In this document: in pieces, positions 23,126 to 30,948 of the stretch
Layout: each line of letters begins with the position of its first letter
How positions within the stretch are numbered: the stretch's first letter is position 1
Assembly (NCBI GenBank): GCA_030647005.1
Contig: JAUSKG010000025.1
Location: 1-35,770 of the forward strand
DNA length: 35,770 bases
Direction of reading: 5' to 3'
Source of the DNA: a bacterium
GTDB lineage: Bacteria; Patescibacteriota; Patescibacteriia; JACPHY01
Made by a program: the position numbers and the translations under genes
The notes under the pieces: model-generated
Databases searched by the model: none
Seen by the model: only the letters and a program-made list of their open reading frames with translations
What the model was told of the DNA's origin: nothing

Positions 23126-23509
23126 TCACCAGAGCTGCGGCATCGCCCTGCAGAGGTCCATGAGCAGCTTGAGCTGTCCCGCCATCGCCCGCATGACGCG
23201 GTCGACGATGGATTCCAGCGGCATCTCCTTCGGATCTTCGCTCTTGTGGATGTACCTCCACATCCACTCGTAAGCAGGACGCTCAGAAAGCATTGCAAGC
23301 GCTGCGCTCTCCGCCTGCTCGAACGTGTCGCCGTCCCCAAAAATACCAGAATCCACCCAGAGGTACTGCGTCACTTCCTCCGTCATCGAGCCGGCACTCT
23401 GTGATGTTCTCCGTACGGACCGAACATACGGCACCGGCCCGTTGTGAGCGATTTGGATCAACACATGTACCCTGATCCGTTGCTTCGTGTGTGTATCCTG
23501 CGCTCCCAA
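23126..23509 (-). CDS. hypothetical protein, 127 residues
   Basis: Not recognised. The TTG start at 23509 is chosen because GGGAGG lies 5 bases upstream on the minus strand and a consensus promoter precedes it. An internal ATG would give MTEEVTQYLWVDSGIFG. The protein is acidic and helical in its second half (FEQAESAALAMLSERPAYEWMW, ESIVDRVMRAMAGQLKLLMD). No signal peptide or membrane segment. It forms a self-contained unit with promoter, SD and terminator. Confidence 0.6.
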   Translation of the reverse strand: MGAQDTHTKQRIRVHVLIQIAHNGPVPYVRSVRRTSQSAGSMTEEVTQYLWVDSGIFGDGDTFEQAESAALAMLSERPAYEWMWRYIHKSEDPKEMPLESIVDRVMRAMAGQLKLLMDLCRAMPQLW

Positions 23510-23567
23510 GTGAACCTCCCCATCTTCGTTGTTGGACTTTTGTCACCGCACAGAGCAGCAACATCGT

Positions 23568-23596
23568 AGTATACACAAAAATCACGGGTTTGTCAA
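23568..23596 (-). promoter_or_regulatory. consensus promoter inside the clpB terminator
   Basis: Minus strand: -35 TTGACA (23591-23596), 17-base spacer, -10 TATACT (23568-23573). The -35 lies at the loop of the clpB terminator hairpin, and the spacer overlaps its arm and T tract. It drives the gene starting at 23509. Confidence 0.8.
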
Positions 23597-23613
23597 TAGA
23601 AACCCGTGATTTT
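23578..23613 (-). terminator. Rho-independent terminator of clpB
   Basis: A 14-bp stem, AAAATCACGGGTTT (23578-23591) against AAACCCGTGATTTT (23600-23613), loop of 8 bases. Read on the minus strand it ends in a run of T and lies 30 bases past the clpB stop. Confidence 0.85.
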
Positions 23614-23643
23614 CGCTGAGTTGAAACAAGGATTGCTGCGGTA

Positions 23644-26295
23644 TTACACCTCCACCTGAAGTACCTCTCGTGCGGGCCGGAAAACGAAGTGCTCCTCCTC
23701 CACGTCCACATGGACCGTGGAGTCCTCGGTGATGTTCCCGTTGATAATCTCAAGGGCGAGGGGATTGAGGATTTCGCTCTCGATGAGTCGCTTGAGCGGG
23801 CGCGCACCAAATGCGGGGTCATACCCACGCTTCGCGAGGAGCTCTTTCGCGGCATCTGATACCACGACGGTGATCTTCTTGTCCTGGAGACGCTTCGCGA
23901 TACGCACGAGCTGGATGTCCACGATGCGCTGGAGGTGCTGCGGTGCGAGCGTGTGGAAGACGATGACATCGTCCACGCGGTTGAGGAACTCCGGCTTGAA
24001 GCGCTCGCGGAGACGCTCCTGGAGCTTCTCGCGCATCTGCTCCTCCGGCGGGAGCGTGGATTCCCCATCGGTGAACCCGAGCGTCGCGCCACGTCCGGCC
24101 TCCAGGATGAGCTCCGATCCCAGGTTTGAGGTCATGACGATGATCGCGTTCTTGAAGTTCACCTTGCGACCCTTCGCATCTGTGAGGTGACCGTCATCGA
24201 GAATTTGGAGGAGGACGTTGAACACGTCCGGGTGGGCCTTCTCGATCTCATCGAACAGCACGACACTGTACGGACGGCGTCGAATCGCCTCCGTGAGCTG
24301 TCCACCCTCCTCATAGCCGACGTACCCGGGCGGCGAGCCGACCATCCGCGAGACCGCGTGTTTCTCCATGAACTCGGACATGTCCACGCGCACCATGGCG
24401 TCTTCGTCATTGAACATGAAGCCCGCGAGCGCGCGTGCGAGCTCGGTCTTCCCAACACCCGTTGGTCCGAGGAAGATGAACGACCCGATGGGGCGCGTCT
24501 GCTCGGCGATGCCCGCGCGTGAACGGCGCACGGCATTCGCCACCGCGCGGATCGCTTCCTCCTGACCCACGACACGGCTCGCGAGCGTCTCCTCCATGCG
24601 CGCGAGCTTCTCGGCTTCCTGCTCGAGCATCTTGCGGACAGGGATACCGGTCCACCGCGCAACGACCGCGGCGATGGCCTCCTCGTTCACCTCCTCCTTG
24701 AGCACGCGCACGGCGGCCTGGATGTTTGCGAGACGTTGCTCCTGCTCACGGATTTGCCGCTCGAGCTCAGGGATCCTGCCGTAGCGAATCTCCGCCACGC
24801 GCTGGAGGTTCCCCTCACGGCTCATGCGGTCCGCCTCGGCGCGCAGCTCGTCAATCGTCGTCTTCGATGCACGCATCTTCGCGATGAGGTCGCGTTCCAT
24901 GCGCCACCGCTGCTCGAGCTCCTTCGCCTGCTCCTCGAGCTGCTTGAGCTCCCCGTCAATCGCGCTCAGGCGCTCCTTCGCGTCCTTATCCTTCTCCTGC
25001 TTGAGTGCCTGCTGCTCGATCTGGAGCTGCATGATCCTCCGCTGGAGCTTGTCGAGTTCCTCCGGCTGGCTCTCGATGGCCATGCGGAGTGCCGATGCGG
25101 CCTCGTCCACCAGATCAATCGCCTTATCCGGCAGGAAACGATCCGCAACGTAGCGATGGCTGAGTTCCGCGGCCGCAACGATCGCACTGTCCGTGATGCG
25201 GACGCCGTGGTGTACCTCGTACTTCTCCTTGATGCCGCGGAGAATCGCGATCGTGTCCTCCACCGTGGGCTCCGCGACGAGGACGGGTTGGAAGCGTCGC
25301 TCGAGTGCCGCGTCTTTCTCAACGTGCTTCTGATACTCCTTGAGCGTCGTCGCGCCGATCGCGTGGAGTTCTCCGCGTGCGAGCATGGGCTTGAGCATGT
25401 TCGCCGCGTCAATGGCACCCTCGGCCGCACCCGCACCAACGAGCGTGTGGAGCTCGTCAATGAAGAGGATGATTTTGCCCGCCGACGCGGTAATCTCCTT
25501 GAGCACCGCCTTCAGCCGCTCCTCAAACTCGCCACGGAACTTTGTACCCGCAACGAGCGCCCCGAGGTCGAGCGAGATGAGCTCCTTGTCCTTGAGCGAT
25601 TCCGGCACGTCGCCCTTCGCAACGCGCTGTGCGACACCCTCCGCGATTGCGGTTTTCCCGACACCTGGCTCACCGATGAGGACCGGATTATTTTTTGTGC
25701 GACGCGTGAGCACCTGCATGACGCGGCGAATCTCCGAGTCACGGCCAATGACGGGATCGAGCTTGCCGTCCCGCGCCTGCTGCGTGAGGTTCACGCTGTA
25801 CTTCTCGAGTGCCTGGTACGTGGCCTCCGGTTCCGGCGAGTCCACACGCTGCGTGCCGCGGACATCGGCGAGCACCTTGAGGAGTGCCTCGCGCTCCACA
25901 TGGAGCTCGGTGAGGAGCGTGCGGATGGGGGAGCGCACCTCGAGCATCGCGAGGAGGAAGTGCTCCGTGGAGATGTATTCGTCCTTGAGCTTGCGCGCTT
26001 CCTCCGCGGCGCGATCGAGGACGCCCTTGAGCTCTGGCGTGACGAAAATTTGTCCAACACCTCCGGATGGCGCCATGCGTACCGCCGGCAAGAGATTGAG
26101 CTCGCCCTCGATGCGGCGACGCATGTCGCGCACGTCAACATCCAGCCGTTGGAGCACGGCCGTCACCAACCCTTGCTCCTGCGTGAGGAGCGAAACCATG
26201 AGGTGGATGACATCCACCTGCTGGTGTCCGCGTTCCGCGGCGATCTGCGACGCACGCTGCAACGCTTCCTGCGCTTTGTACGTGAAGTTCTGCAT
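23644..26295 (-). CDS. clpB: ATP-dependent disaggregase ClpB
   Basis: 883 residues. ClpB is a hexameric ring that pulls proteins out of aggregates, working with DnaK. In order: Clp N-domain repeats (to about 150); NBD1 with Walker A GEPGVGKT (208-215) and Walker [20 protein letters not shown]; the coiled-coil M domain (about 400-530, very rich in E, K and R, with [15 protein letters not shown]). This M domain separates ClpB from ClpA and ClpC. NBD2 has [15 protein letters not shown] near 610 and [16 protein letters not shown]. The C-terminal D2-small domain ends ARPLKRLIE...[12 protein letters not shown] sigma-70-type promoter precedes it; no CIRCE element was found. Confidence 0.97.
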   Translation of the reverse strand: MQNFTYKAQEALQRASQIAAERGHQQVDVIHLMVSLLTQEQGLVTAVLQRLDVDVRDMRRRIEGELNLLPAVRMAPSGGVGQIFVTPELKGVLDRAAEEARKLKDEYISTEHFLLAMLEVRSPIRTLLTELHVEREALLKVLADVRGTQRVDSPEPEATYQALEKYSVNLTQQARDGKLDPVIGRDSEIRRVMQVLTRRTKNNPVLIGEPGVGKTAIAEGVAQRVAKGDVPESLKDKELISLDLGALVAGTKFRGEFEERLKAVLKEITASAGKIILFIDELHTLVGAGAAEGAIDAANMLKPMLARGELHAIGATTLKEYQKHVEKDAALERRFQPVLVAEPTVEDTIAILRGIKEKYEVHHGVRITDSAIVAAAELSHRYVADRFLPDKAIDLVDEAASALRMAIESQPEELDKLQRRIMQLQIEQQALKQEKDKDAKERLSAIDGELKQLEEQAKELEQRWRMERDLIAKMRASKTTIDELRAEADRMSREGNLQRVAEIRYGRIPELERQIREQEQRLANIQAAVRVLKEEVNEEAIAAVVARWTGIPVRKMLEQEAEKLARMEETLASRVVGQEEAIRAVANAVRRSRAGIAEQTRPIGSFIFLGPTGVGKTELARALAGFMFNDEDAMVRVDMSEFMEKHAVSRMVGSPPGYVGYEEGGQLTEAIRRRPYSVVLFDEIEKAHPDVFNVLLQILDDGHLTDAKGRKVNFKNAIIVMTSNLGSELILEAGRGATLGFTDGESTLPPEEQMREKLQERLRERFKPEFLNRVDDVIVFHTLAPQHLQRIVDIQLVRIAKRLQDKKITVVVSDAAKELLAKRGYDPAFGARPLKRLIESEILNPLALEIINGNITEDSTVHVDVEEEHFVFRPAREVLQVEV

Positions 26296-26336
26296 AGTTC
26301 ATTCAAATGTGACATCGTCATCACCCCGTTGCCTTG

Positions 26337-26365
26337 AAGATAGCACGAATGTCAGTGGTTGTCAA
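26337..26365 (-). promoter_or_regulatory. clpB promoter
   Basis: Minus strand: -35 TTGACA (26360-26365), 17-base spacer, -10 TATCTT (26337-26342). The leader to the clpB ATG is about 35 bases and has no clear SD. Confidence 0.75.
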
Positions 26366-26383
26366 CAACGATCGAGCTGTTTT

Positions 26384-26412
26384 TTGTCAAAGGAGAAAAA
26401 AGCGGCCATACT
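26384..26412 (+). promoter_or_regulatory. candidate plus-strand promoter
   Basis: -35-like TTGTCA (26384-26389), 17-base spacer, -10-like CATACT (26407-26412). It would transcribe through the palindromic repeat into the glycosyltransferase gene. Confidence 0.45.
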
Positions 26413-26447
26413 GGAGAGAAGAGATGAGACCCATCCATGCCCCTTTC

Positions 26448-26563
26448 GTCATTTCGAGCGGAGCGGGAGCGGAGTCGAGAAATCTCGTTTAGTAGTAGGA
26501 TGTTGCCTATACTGTTGGATGAGATTTCTCCACTCGCTCGAGGACTCACTCGGTCGAAATGAC
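26448..26563. repeat. palindromic repeat copy 2
   Basis: 116 bp with GTCATTTCGAGCGGAGCGGG at the left end and CGGTCGAAATGAC at the right. Inner arms GTCGAGAAATCTCG and GAGATTTCTCCACTCGCTCG also pair. The central 25 to 30 bases are unlike the other copies. Confidence 0.85.
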
Positions 26564-26613
26564 GAGGGAGGGAGGTGAGGACTCACTCGGTCGAAATGAC
26601 GAGGGGTGAGCAA
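26540..26613. repeat. 37-bp tandem duplication of the repeat end
   Basis: GAGGACTCACTCGGTCGAAA begins at 26540 and again at 26577, continuing into ATGACGAGG both times. The second unit supplies an in-frame GTG upstream of the glycosyltransferase ATG. Confidence 0.8.
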
Positions 26614-26616
26614 GGT

Positions 26617-27513
26617 ATGAAGCACACCGGAAAGAAAATCAACCGCCGCGTCACACGATTCCGAACTCCGAGCAGGATTCGGGTTCGCCCCGTCCTTCCG
26701 CCACCTACGCGCCCGCGCGATAGCCAGTGGGGGAGAACCGGACGCGCGGAGGTCCTTGGGACACCAGTGGATCGGTGCTCCACCGTGGAGTTCAGTATGT
26801 TCATCGAGCGTGCGCTCGCGGGAAACCACCTGCGGCGTATCGTCACACTCAATCCAGAGATCGCACTCGCGGGATGGCGGCACCCGCGTTTTGGGAACCT
26901 CCTCCACACCGCAGACCTCGTGACGATAGACGGATTTGGCATCGCGTGCGCGCTCTGGTGGAACGGGTACGGTCGGGCACAGCGACTCACGGGCACCGAC
27001 ATGCTCCCGATCCTCTGCGCGTCCATGGAGGAGCGCGGGCTCGCGGTGACGTTCTTGCTCCGCACAGACGGCCTCACGATGCCGGACGTCCTCCGGAAGA
27101 CCATCGAGCAGCACTGGCCCAAGCTCCGTGCCGCATACGGTACCGTTGATCCTCGCGCATCGCTCGATCCCGCGATGGTGCGCGCAGTGAATGACCAGCA
27201 GCCCGCGTGCATCATCATGAACGTCGGCGGCGTGGCACAGGAGGAGTGGATCTGCCGCAACGGAGATGCGTTCCAGAATGCTCGAATCATCGTGGGTACT
27301 GGTGGGGCGATTGACTACCTCTGCGGAACCGTACAGAGTCCTCCGCCGCTCATGCGACGACTCGGGTTGGAGTGGCTCTGGCGCGTTGCCCGCCAACCGT
27401 GGCGCTTCCGTCGTGTCCTTGATGCCGCGGTCATCTTCCCACTCGTCGTCGTTGCGGAGCGCTTCCAGCGCGTCCGACTCCCGCGCCTCACGGTCCGTTT
27501 GCGCACCTCATGA
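26617..27513 (+). CDS. WecG/TagA/CpsF family glycosyltransferase
   Basis: 298 residues from ATG 26617. The frame is open further upstream to GTG 26575, but those 14 codons come from the repeat duplication. The GT26 family moves an N-acetylmannosamine-type sugar onto an undecaprenyl-linked acceptor at the inner membrane face. Signatures are RIVTLNPEIALAGWRHPRFG, ADLVTIDGFGIACAL and RLTGTDMLP. Also present are ACIIMNVGGVAQEEWI in place of the usual G.PkQE.W, ARIIVGTGGAIDYLCG and LGLEWLWRVARQPWRFRRV. The C-terminal amphipathic part probably contacts the membrane. The N-terminal 45 residues are basic and unassigned. ATGA overlap with gltX. Confidence 0.88.
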   Translation: MKHTGKKINRRVTRFRTPSRIRVRPVLPPPTRPRDSQWGRTGRAEVLGTPVDRCSTVEFSMFIERALAGNHLRRIVTLNPEIALAGWRHPRFGNLLHTADLVTIDGFGIACALWWNGYGRAQRLTGTDMLPILCASMEERGLAVTFLLRTDGLTMPDVLRKTIEQHWPKLRAAYGTVDPRASLDPAMVRAVNDQQPACIIMNVGGVAQEEWICRNGDAFQNARIIVGTGGAIDYLCGTVQSPPPLMRRLGLEWLWRVARQPWRFRRVLDAAVIFPLVVVAERFQRVRLPRLTVRLRTS

Positions 27514-27524
27514 TCGCACGTCCT

Positions 27525-28925
27525 ATGGTTCGCACCCGCTACGCCCCCTCACCAACCGGCGAGCTCCACCTCGGAGGCCTCCGCACCGCGCTCTACGCGT
27601 ACCTCTACGCGAAGCATACGGGTGGCGTGTTCTACCTCCGCATCGAGGACACCGATCAGTCACGCACCGTAGCCGGCAGTGCCGATCGACTCATGGAGCA
27701 GCTGCGCGCAGTGGGCATCACCTGGGATGAGGGACCGGATGTCGGCGGGTCATACGGCCCGTACGTTCAATCGCAACGCTTGGAGCACTACCACGATGCT
27801 ACAGCGCAGCTCCTCAGCGCGGGAAAGGCCTACCGATGCGACTGCTCGGCGGAACGACTCACGGAACTCCGCGAGCAGCTCACGGCGCAAAAACTCCCGC
27901 CGATGTACGACGGGAAGTGTCGCACACGCACCGACGTTGCGGAGGAGGGGAGTGTCGTACGCTTCCGCATCCCCGACGATGAAGACCGTGTCGTTGTTTT
28001 CGATGGCATCCACGGCGAGATCGCGGTGGCCATGCACACGCTCGACGATTTTGTGCTCCAGAAGGCCGATGGATTCCCCACGTACCACCTCGCGCACGTC
28101 GTGGACGATCACCTCATGGAGACGACGCACGTCATTCGCGGCAGCGAGTGGCTCCCGTCACTCCCCAAGCACCACCTCCTCTTCAATGCATTCGACTGGG
28201 AGATGCCGGAGTTCGCGCACCTACCGGTGCTCTTGGGTGCAAAGGGGAAACTCTCGAAACGCGACGGCGACACGCACGTCGCGCAGTACCTCCAGTGGTG
28301 CCTCCCCGACGCGCTCGTGAACTTCGTTGCGCTCCTCGGATGGAATCCAAGCGGTGAACAGGAGATCTACACACAGGAAGAACTCATCGCGCGTTTCGAG
28401 ATCACGAAAGTTCACCCCTCTCCCGCGCACGTGAACTTTGAGAAGCTCGAGTGGTTCAACGGGGAGTACATCCGCACCATGGACCCCGCAGCGCTCGCAG
28501 ACCTCGTCCGCTCGCGCATGGACACGAGCAATGCGACGGCGGATTTCGTCCTCCGTGCGGTGGAGCTCGAGCAACCACGACTCAAGCGGCTCGATGCGTT
28601 CCCGCAGTGGTACTTTGCGCCCTATGCGCAGGAGGCAACGCTCGCGTGGAAGGAGCACTCGTTGGAAGGAGCCAAGGAGAACCTCCGGGGCATCGCCGAT
28701 CTCCTCGACGGGATAGGGGAGTGGCCGCAGACGCCGGAGGCGTTCGAGCAGACAGTGAAGGCGTGGATTGCGGCGAGGGGACTCAAGAATGGCGAGGTGC
28801 TCTGGCCCATGCGCGTGGCCCTGTCCGGTAAGCAGGCATCCCCCGGACCATTTGACCTCGCGTGGTTATTTGGCAGAGAGGAGACATTGCGAAGAATCAC
28901 GTATGCCATTGAACAGGGAACCTAG
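27525..28925 (+). CDS. gltX: glutamyl-tRNA synthetase
   Basis: 466 residues from ATG 27525 (MVRTRYAPSPTGELHLGGLR), the usual family start. ATG 27510, which overlaps the previous stop, would add five residues. The class I HIGH-type site is LHLGG and the KMSKS-type site is GKLSKRDGD. YLRIEDTDQSRT and YVQSQRLEHYHDAT are typical of bacterial GluRS. A C-terminal anticodon-binding helical domain is present. It may also charge tRNA-Gln in a Gat-dependent route; this cannot be decided here. It overlaps the next gene by 23 bases. Confidence 0.96.
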   Translation: MVRTRYAPSPTGELHLGGLRTALYAYLYAKHTGGVFYLRIEDTDQSRTVAGSADRLMEQLRAVGITWDEGPDVGGSYGPYVQSQRLEHYHDATAQLLSAGKAYRCDCSAERLTELREQLTAQKLPPMYDGKCRTRTDVAEEGSVVRFRIPDDEDRVVVFDGIHGEIAVAMHTLDDFVLQKADGFPTYHLAHVVDDHLMETTHVIRGSEWLPSLPKHHLLFNAFDWEMPEFAHLPVLLGAKGKLSKRDGDTHVAQYLQWCLPDALVNFVALLGWNPSGEQEIYTQEELIARFEITKVHPSPAHVNFEKLEWFNGEYIRTMDPAALADLVRSRMDTSNATADFVLRAVELEQPRLKRLDAFPQWYFAPYAQEATLAWKEHSLEGAKENLRGIADLLDGIGEWPQTPEAFEQTVKAWIAARGLKNGEVLWPMRVALSGKQASPGPFDLAWLFGREETLRRITYAIEQGT

Positions 28926-30150
28926 GTGGTCTGCCTACGGACGTGCAGCTGCCGTGCTCGCCACGGTGGCCTGCATTGTCGTGGGATCGTCGAGTGTCCT
29001 CGCTGCGGAGCAGAGCTCCGAGGTGAAAGAAATTTTCGACCTCAACAAGGCGATCGACGCCAAGTCCAACCGCCTTGAGGACATCCAGACACAGATTGAA
29101 CGCTACCGTGCATCTATCCAGAAGGCACAGGGGACCGCGCAATCGCTCACGAACCGGCTGCGTACACTCGATGATCGCATCGCGCGGCAGAAGCTTGAAA
29201 TCGAGCGCGTGCAGGTGGAGCGTGAGCAGGTGGGGTTGGAGATCACCGCGACATCCATCGCGCTCGATGAGGCGCGCACGAACGTCGAGCAACGCCGGAG
29301 GATGCTCGCCGCGCTCCTCACCGAGGTACGCGCGGCGGATGCCCGACCGCAGATGCACGTCGTCCTCGCATCAGATTCCGTCGGTGCGTACTACGCACAG
29401 CGGAACCAACTCGCGCAGGTCCAACAGCACCTCCGCGGTATCCTCGCGGCGGTACGATTTGAGCGCGAGCAGCTCACCGCCGATGATCGCGCACTCGCGG
29501 AACGCAATGCGGAGCTCACCGCGCTGGACGAGGAGCTCCGCGACGAACAGGCCTCACTCAACCAGGAGCAGGACACCAAGCAGCAGCTCCTCACAACCAC
29601 CTGGAGCAACGAGCAGCGCTACCAGCAGATCATCAGAGACCTCAAGGCCGAGGTTGCGGCCATTGACGCGGAGATCGTCGCACTCGAGAACGCCGTCCGG
29701 GCGAAGCTCGAACGCATTGACGAGCACTTCGGCGCGCTCGGCCGCGTGGCCTTCTCCTGGCCCGTGCCCAACCGTGGCATCACCGCGTACTTCCATGATC
29801 CCGAGTATCCCTACCGGCACATCTTCGAGCATCCTGCCGTGGACATCCGTGCGGCGCAGGGGAGTACGATCGTCGCACCGGCCCCCGGCTACGTCGCGAA
29901 GACAAAAGATAACGGCATGGGCTACAGCTACGTCATGCTCGTGCACCCAGGCGGCTTCTCAACGGTCTACGGCCACGTCTCCTGCTTCAAGGTGCAAGAG
30001 GGAACCTATGTGGACAGGGGAGACCCCATTGCCTGCGTTGGCGGCAGACCTGGCACTCGCGGTGCCGGATCCCTCACGAGCGGTGCCCACCTCCACTTTG
30101 AGGTGCGCCTGAACGGCATCCCCGTGAACCCGTTGAACTACTTGCTATGA
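28903..30150 (+). CDS. secreted coiled-coil M23 peptidase (EnvC/NlpD-like)
   Basis: 415 residues from ATG 28903, chosen because it gives a proper signal peptide (AAAVLATVACIVVGSSSVLA). Residues of about 40-280 are a long coiled coil with heptads (AIDAKSNRLEDIQTQIERYR; EIERVQVEREQVGLEITATS). The C-terminal LytM/M23 domain keeps the zinc ligands: H310 and D314 in HPAVD, and H396-L-H398-F-E in AHLHFEV. It can therefore be an active peptidoglycan endopeptidase, unlike degenerate EnvC or NlpD activators. A role in wall cleavage at division is inferred. The 36-nt dispersed repeat overlaps its stop. Confidence 0.9.
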   Translation: MPLNREPRWSAYGRAAAVLATVACIVVGSSSVLAAEQSSEVKEIFDLNKAIDAKSNRLEDIQTQIERYRASIQKAQGTAQSLTNRLRTLDDRIARQKLEIERVQVEREQVGLEITATSIALDEARTNVEQRRRMLAALLTEVRAADARPQMHVVLASDSVGAYYAQRNQLAQVQQHLRGILAAVRFEREQLTADDRALAERNAELTALDEELRDEQASLNQEQDTKQQLLTTTWSNEQRYQQIIRDLKAEVAAIDAEIVALENAVRAKLERIDEHFGALGRVAFSWPVPNRGITAYFHDPEYPYRHIFEHPAVDIRAAQGSTIVAPAPGYVAKTKDNGMGYSYVMLVHPGGFSTVYGHVSCFKVQEGTYVDRGDPIACVGGRPGTRGAGSLTSGAHLHFEVRLNGIPVNPLNYLL

Positions 30151-30184
30151 GATCGCTGCGCAGATGACGCAGATGCGCGCTGAT
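30149..30184. repeat. 36-nt dispersed repeat, copy 2
   Basis: It matches 143-178 in the blocks GAGATC, TGCGCAGAT, CAGATG and CGCTGAT, and starts within the stop codon of the M23 gene. Confidence 0.6.
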
Positions 30185-30208
30185 ACATTATTATACGACG
30201 CAAAAGCT

Positions 30209-30713
30209 ATGAAGCGAGGAGCACAGGGGGGGGGTACGCATTCTCGTCACCGGCGGTACGTTCGATAAGGAGTATAACGAGTTGGACGGATCGCTTGAGT
30301 TTCGTGAAACACACATACAGGAAATGCTTGCGCTCGGCCGCTCAACGGTTCCGGTAGCGATTCGCACGATCATGCTCATAGATAGTTTGGATATGACGGA
30401 TGATGATCGGAGCATCATTGCAGACCACTGCAAGCGGAGCGACGAGCGGCGCATTATCATTACCCACGGCACCGATACCATGCCGGAGACCGCGCGGTAC
30501 ATTGCGGAACGTATTTCGGATAAAACGATCATACTCACCGGTGCGATGGTGCCCTACACGTTTGGCAGCTCGGATGGACTCTTCAACCTCGGAGCCGCAC
30601 TGGCCTACGTGCAGGTCGCGCCACTCGGCGTATACGTTTCCATGAACGGCCGGTTGTTTCCGGCAGCGTCCGTACGCAAGGATAAAGTCGCAGGCCGTTT
30701 TGTGGCGGAGTAG
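30209..30713 (+). pseudogene. short (one-domain) asparaginase, frameshifted at a 9-G tract
   Basis: From ATG 30209 the frame reads MKRGAQGGG and then hits a stop. If the run of nine G at 30226-30234 had eight, the reading becomes MKRGAQGGVRILVTGGTFDK. That continues openly to TAG 30713, giving about 167 residues. LVTGGTFDK and ITHGTDTMPETARYI are the two catalytic Thr motifs of type I/II asparaginases, and LTGAMVPYTF is also typical. The length fits the short N-domain-only asparaginases found in Patescibacteria and others. A TTG at 30282 could start in the right frame but would omit the first catalytic motif. Base-call error, pseudogene and phase variation are all possible. Confidence 0.75.
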
Positions 30714-30726
30714 CGTGTACTTTTGC

Positions 30727-30837
30727 GTCATTTCGAGCGGAGTGAGCGCACGGGCGAACGAAGTCGAGAAATCTCACAATGACGCACCACGGTACCCGTG
30801 AGATCTCTCGACTTCGCTCCGCTCCGCTCGAGATGAC
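30727..30837. repeat. palindromic repeat copy 3
   Basis: 111 bp, GTCATTTCGAGCGGAGTGAG at the left and CCGCTCGAGATGAC at the right. Inner arms GAAGTCGAGAAATCTCAC and GTGAGATCTCTCGACTTCG pair. It lies between the asparaginase and priA; 30714-30948 holds no other gene. Confidence 0.85.
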
Positions 30838-30948
30838 GAGGAAACAAGACATGTGACGTAAAAGGTACATATTACGACGCATTATATTCCTCTCTCCGAT
30901 GCAACGACACCTCATGGTCTGTACGTCGATGTCGTCCCGCTCCTACGA

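Larger units (their letters stand above)
26296..26616. other. 321-bp intergenic region between divergent clpB and glycosyltransferase genes
   Basis: No gene is supported here. It holds the clpB promoter (26337-26365), a candidate plus-strand promoter (26384-26412), a palindromic repeat (26448-26563) and a 37-bp tandem duplication (26540-26613). Confidence 0.7.

Noticed and set aside
24736-26337. 533-codon plus-strand frame opposite clpB
   Set aside because: Leu/Arg/Glu-rich low-complexity product, fully covered by intact clpB on the other strand.
26296-26400. CIRCE (HrcA) operator before clpB
   Set aside because: No TTAGCACTC-N9-GAGTGCTAA-like inverted repeat; a plain TTGACA-17-TATCTT promoter is present.
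30006-30018. DnaA-like TGTGGACAG in the M23 gene
   Set aside because: One mismatch from the box, within coding sequence and not at a promoter; treated as chance.
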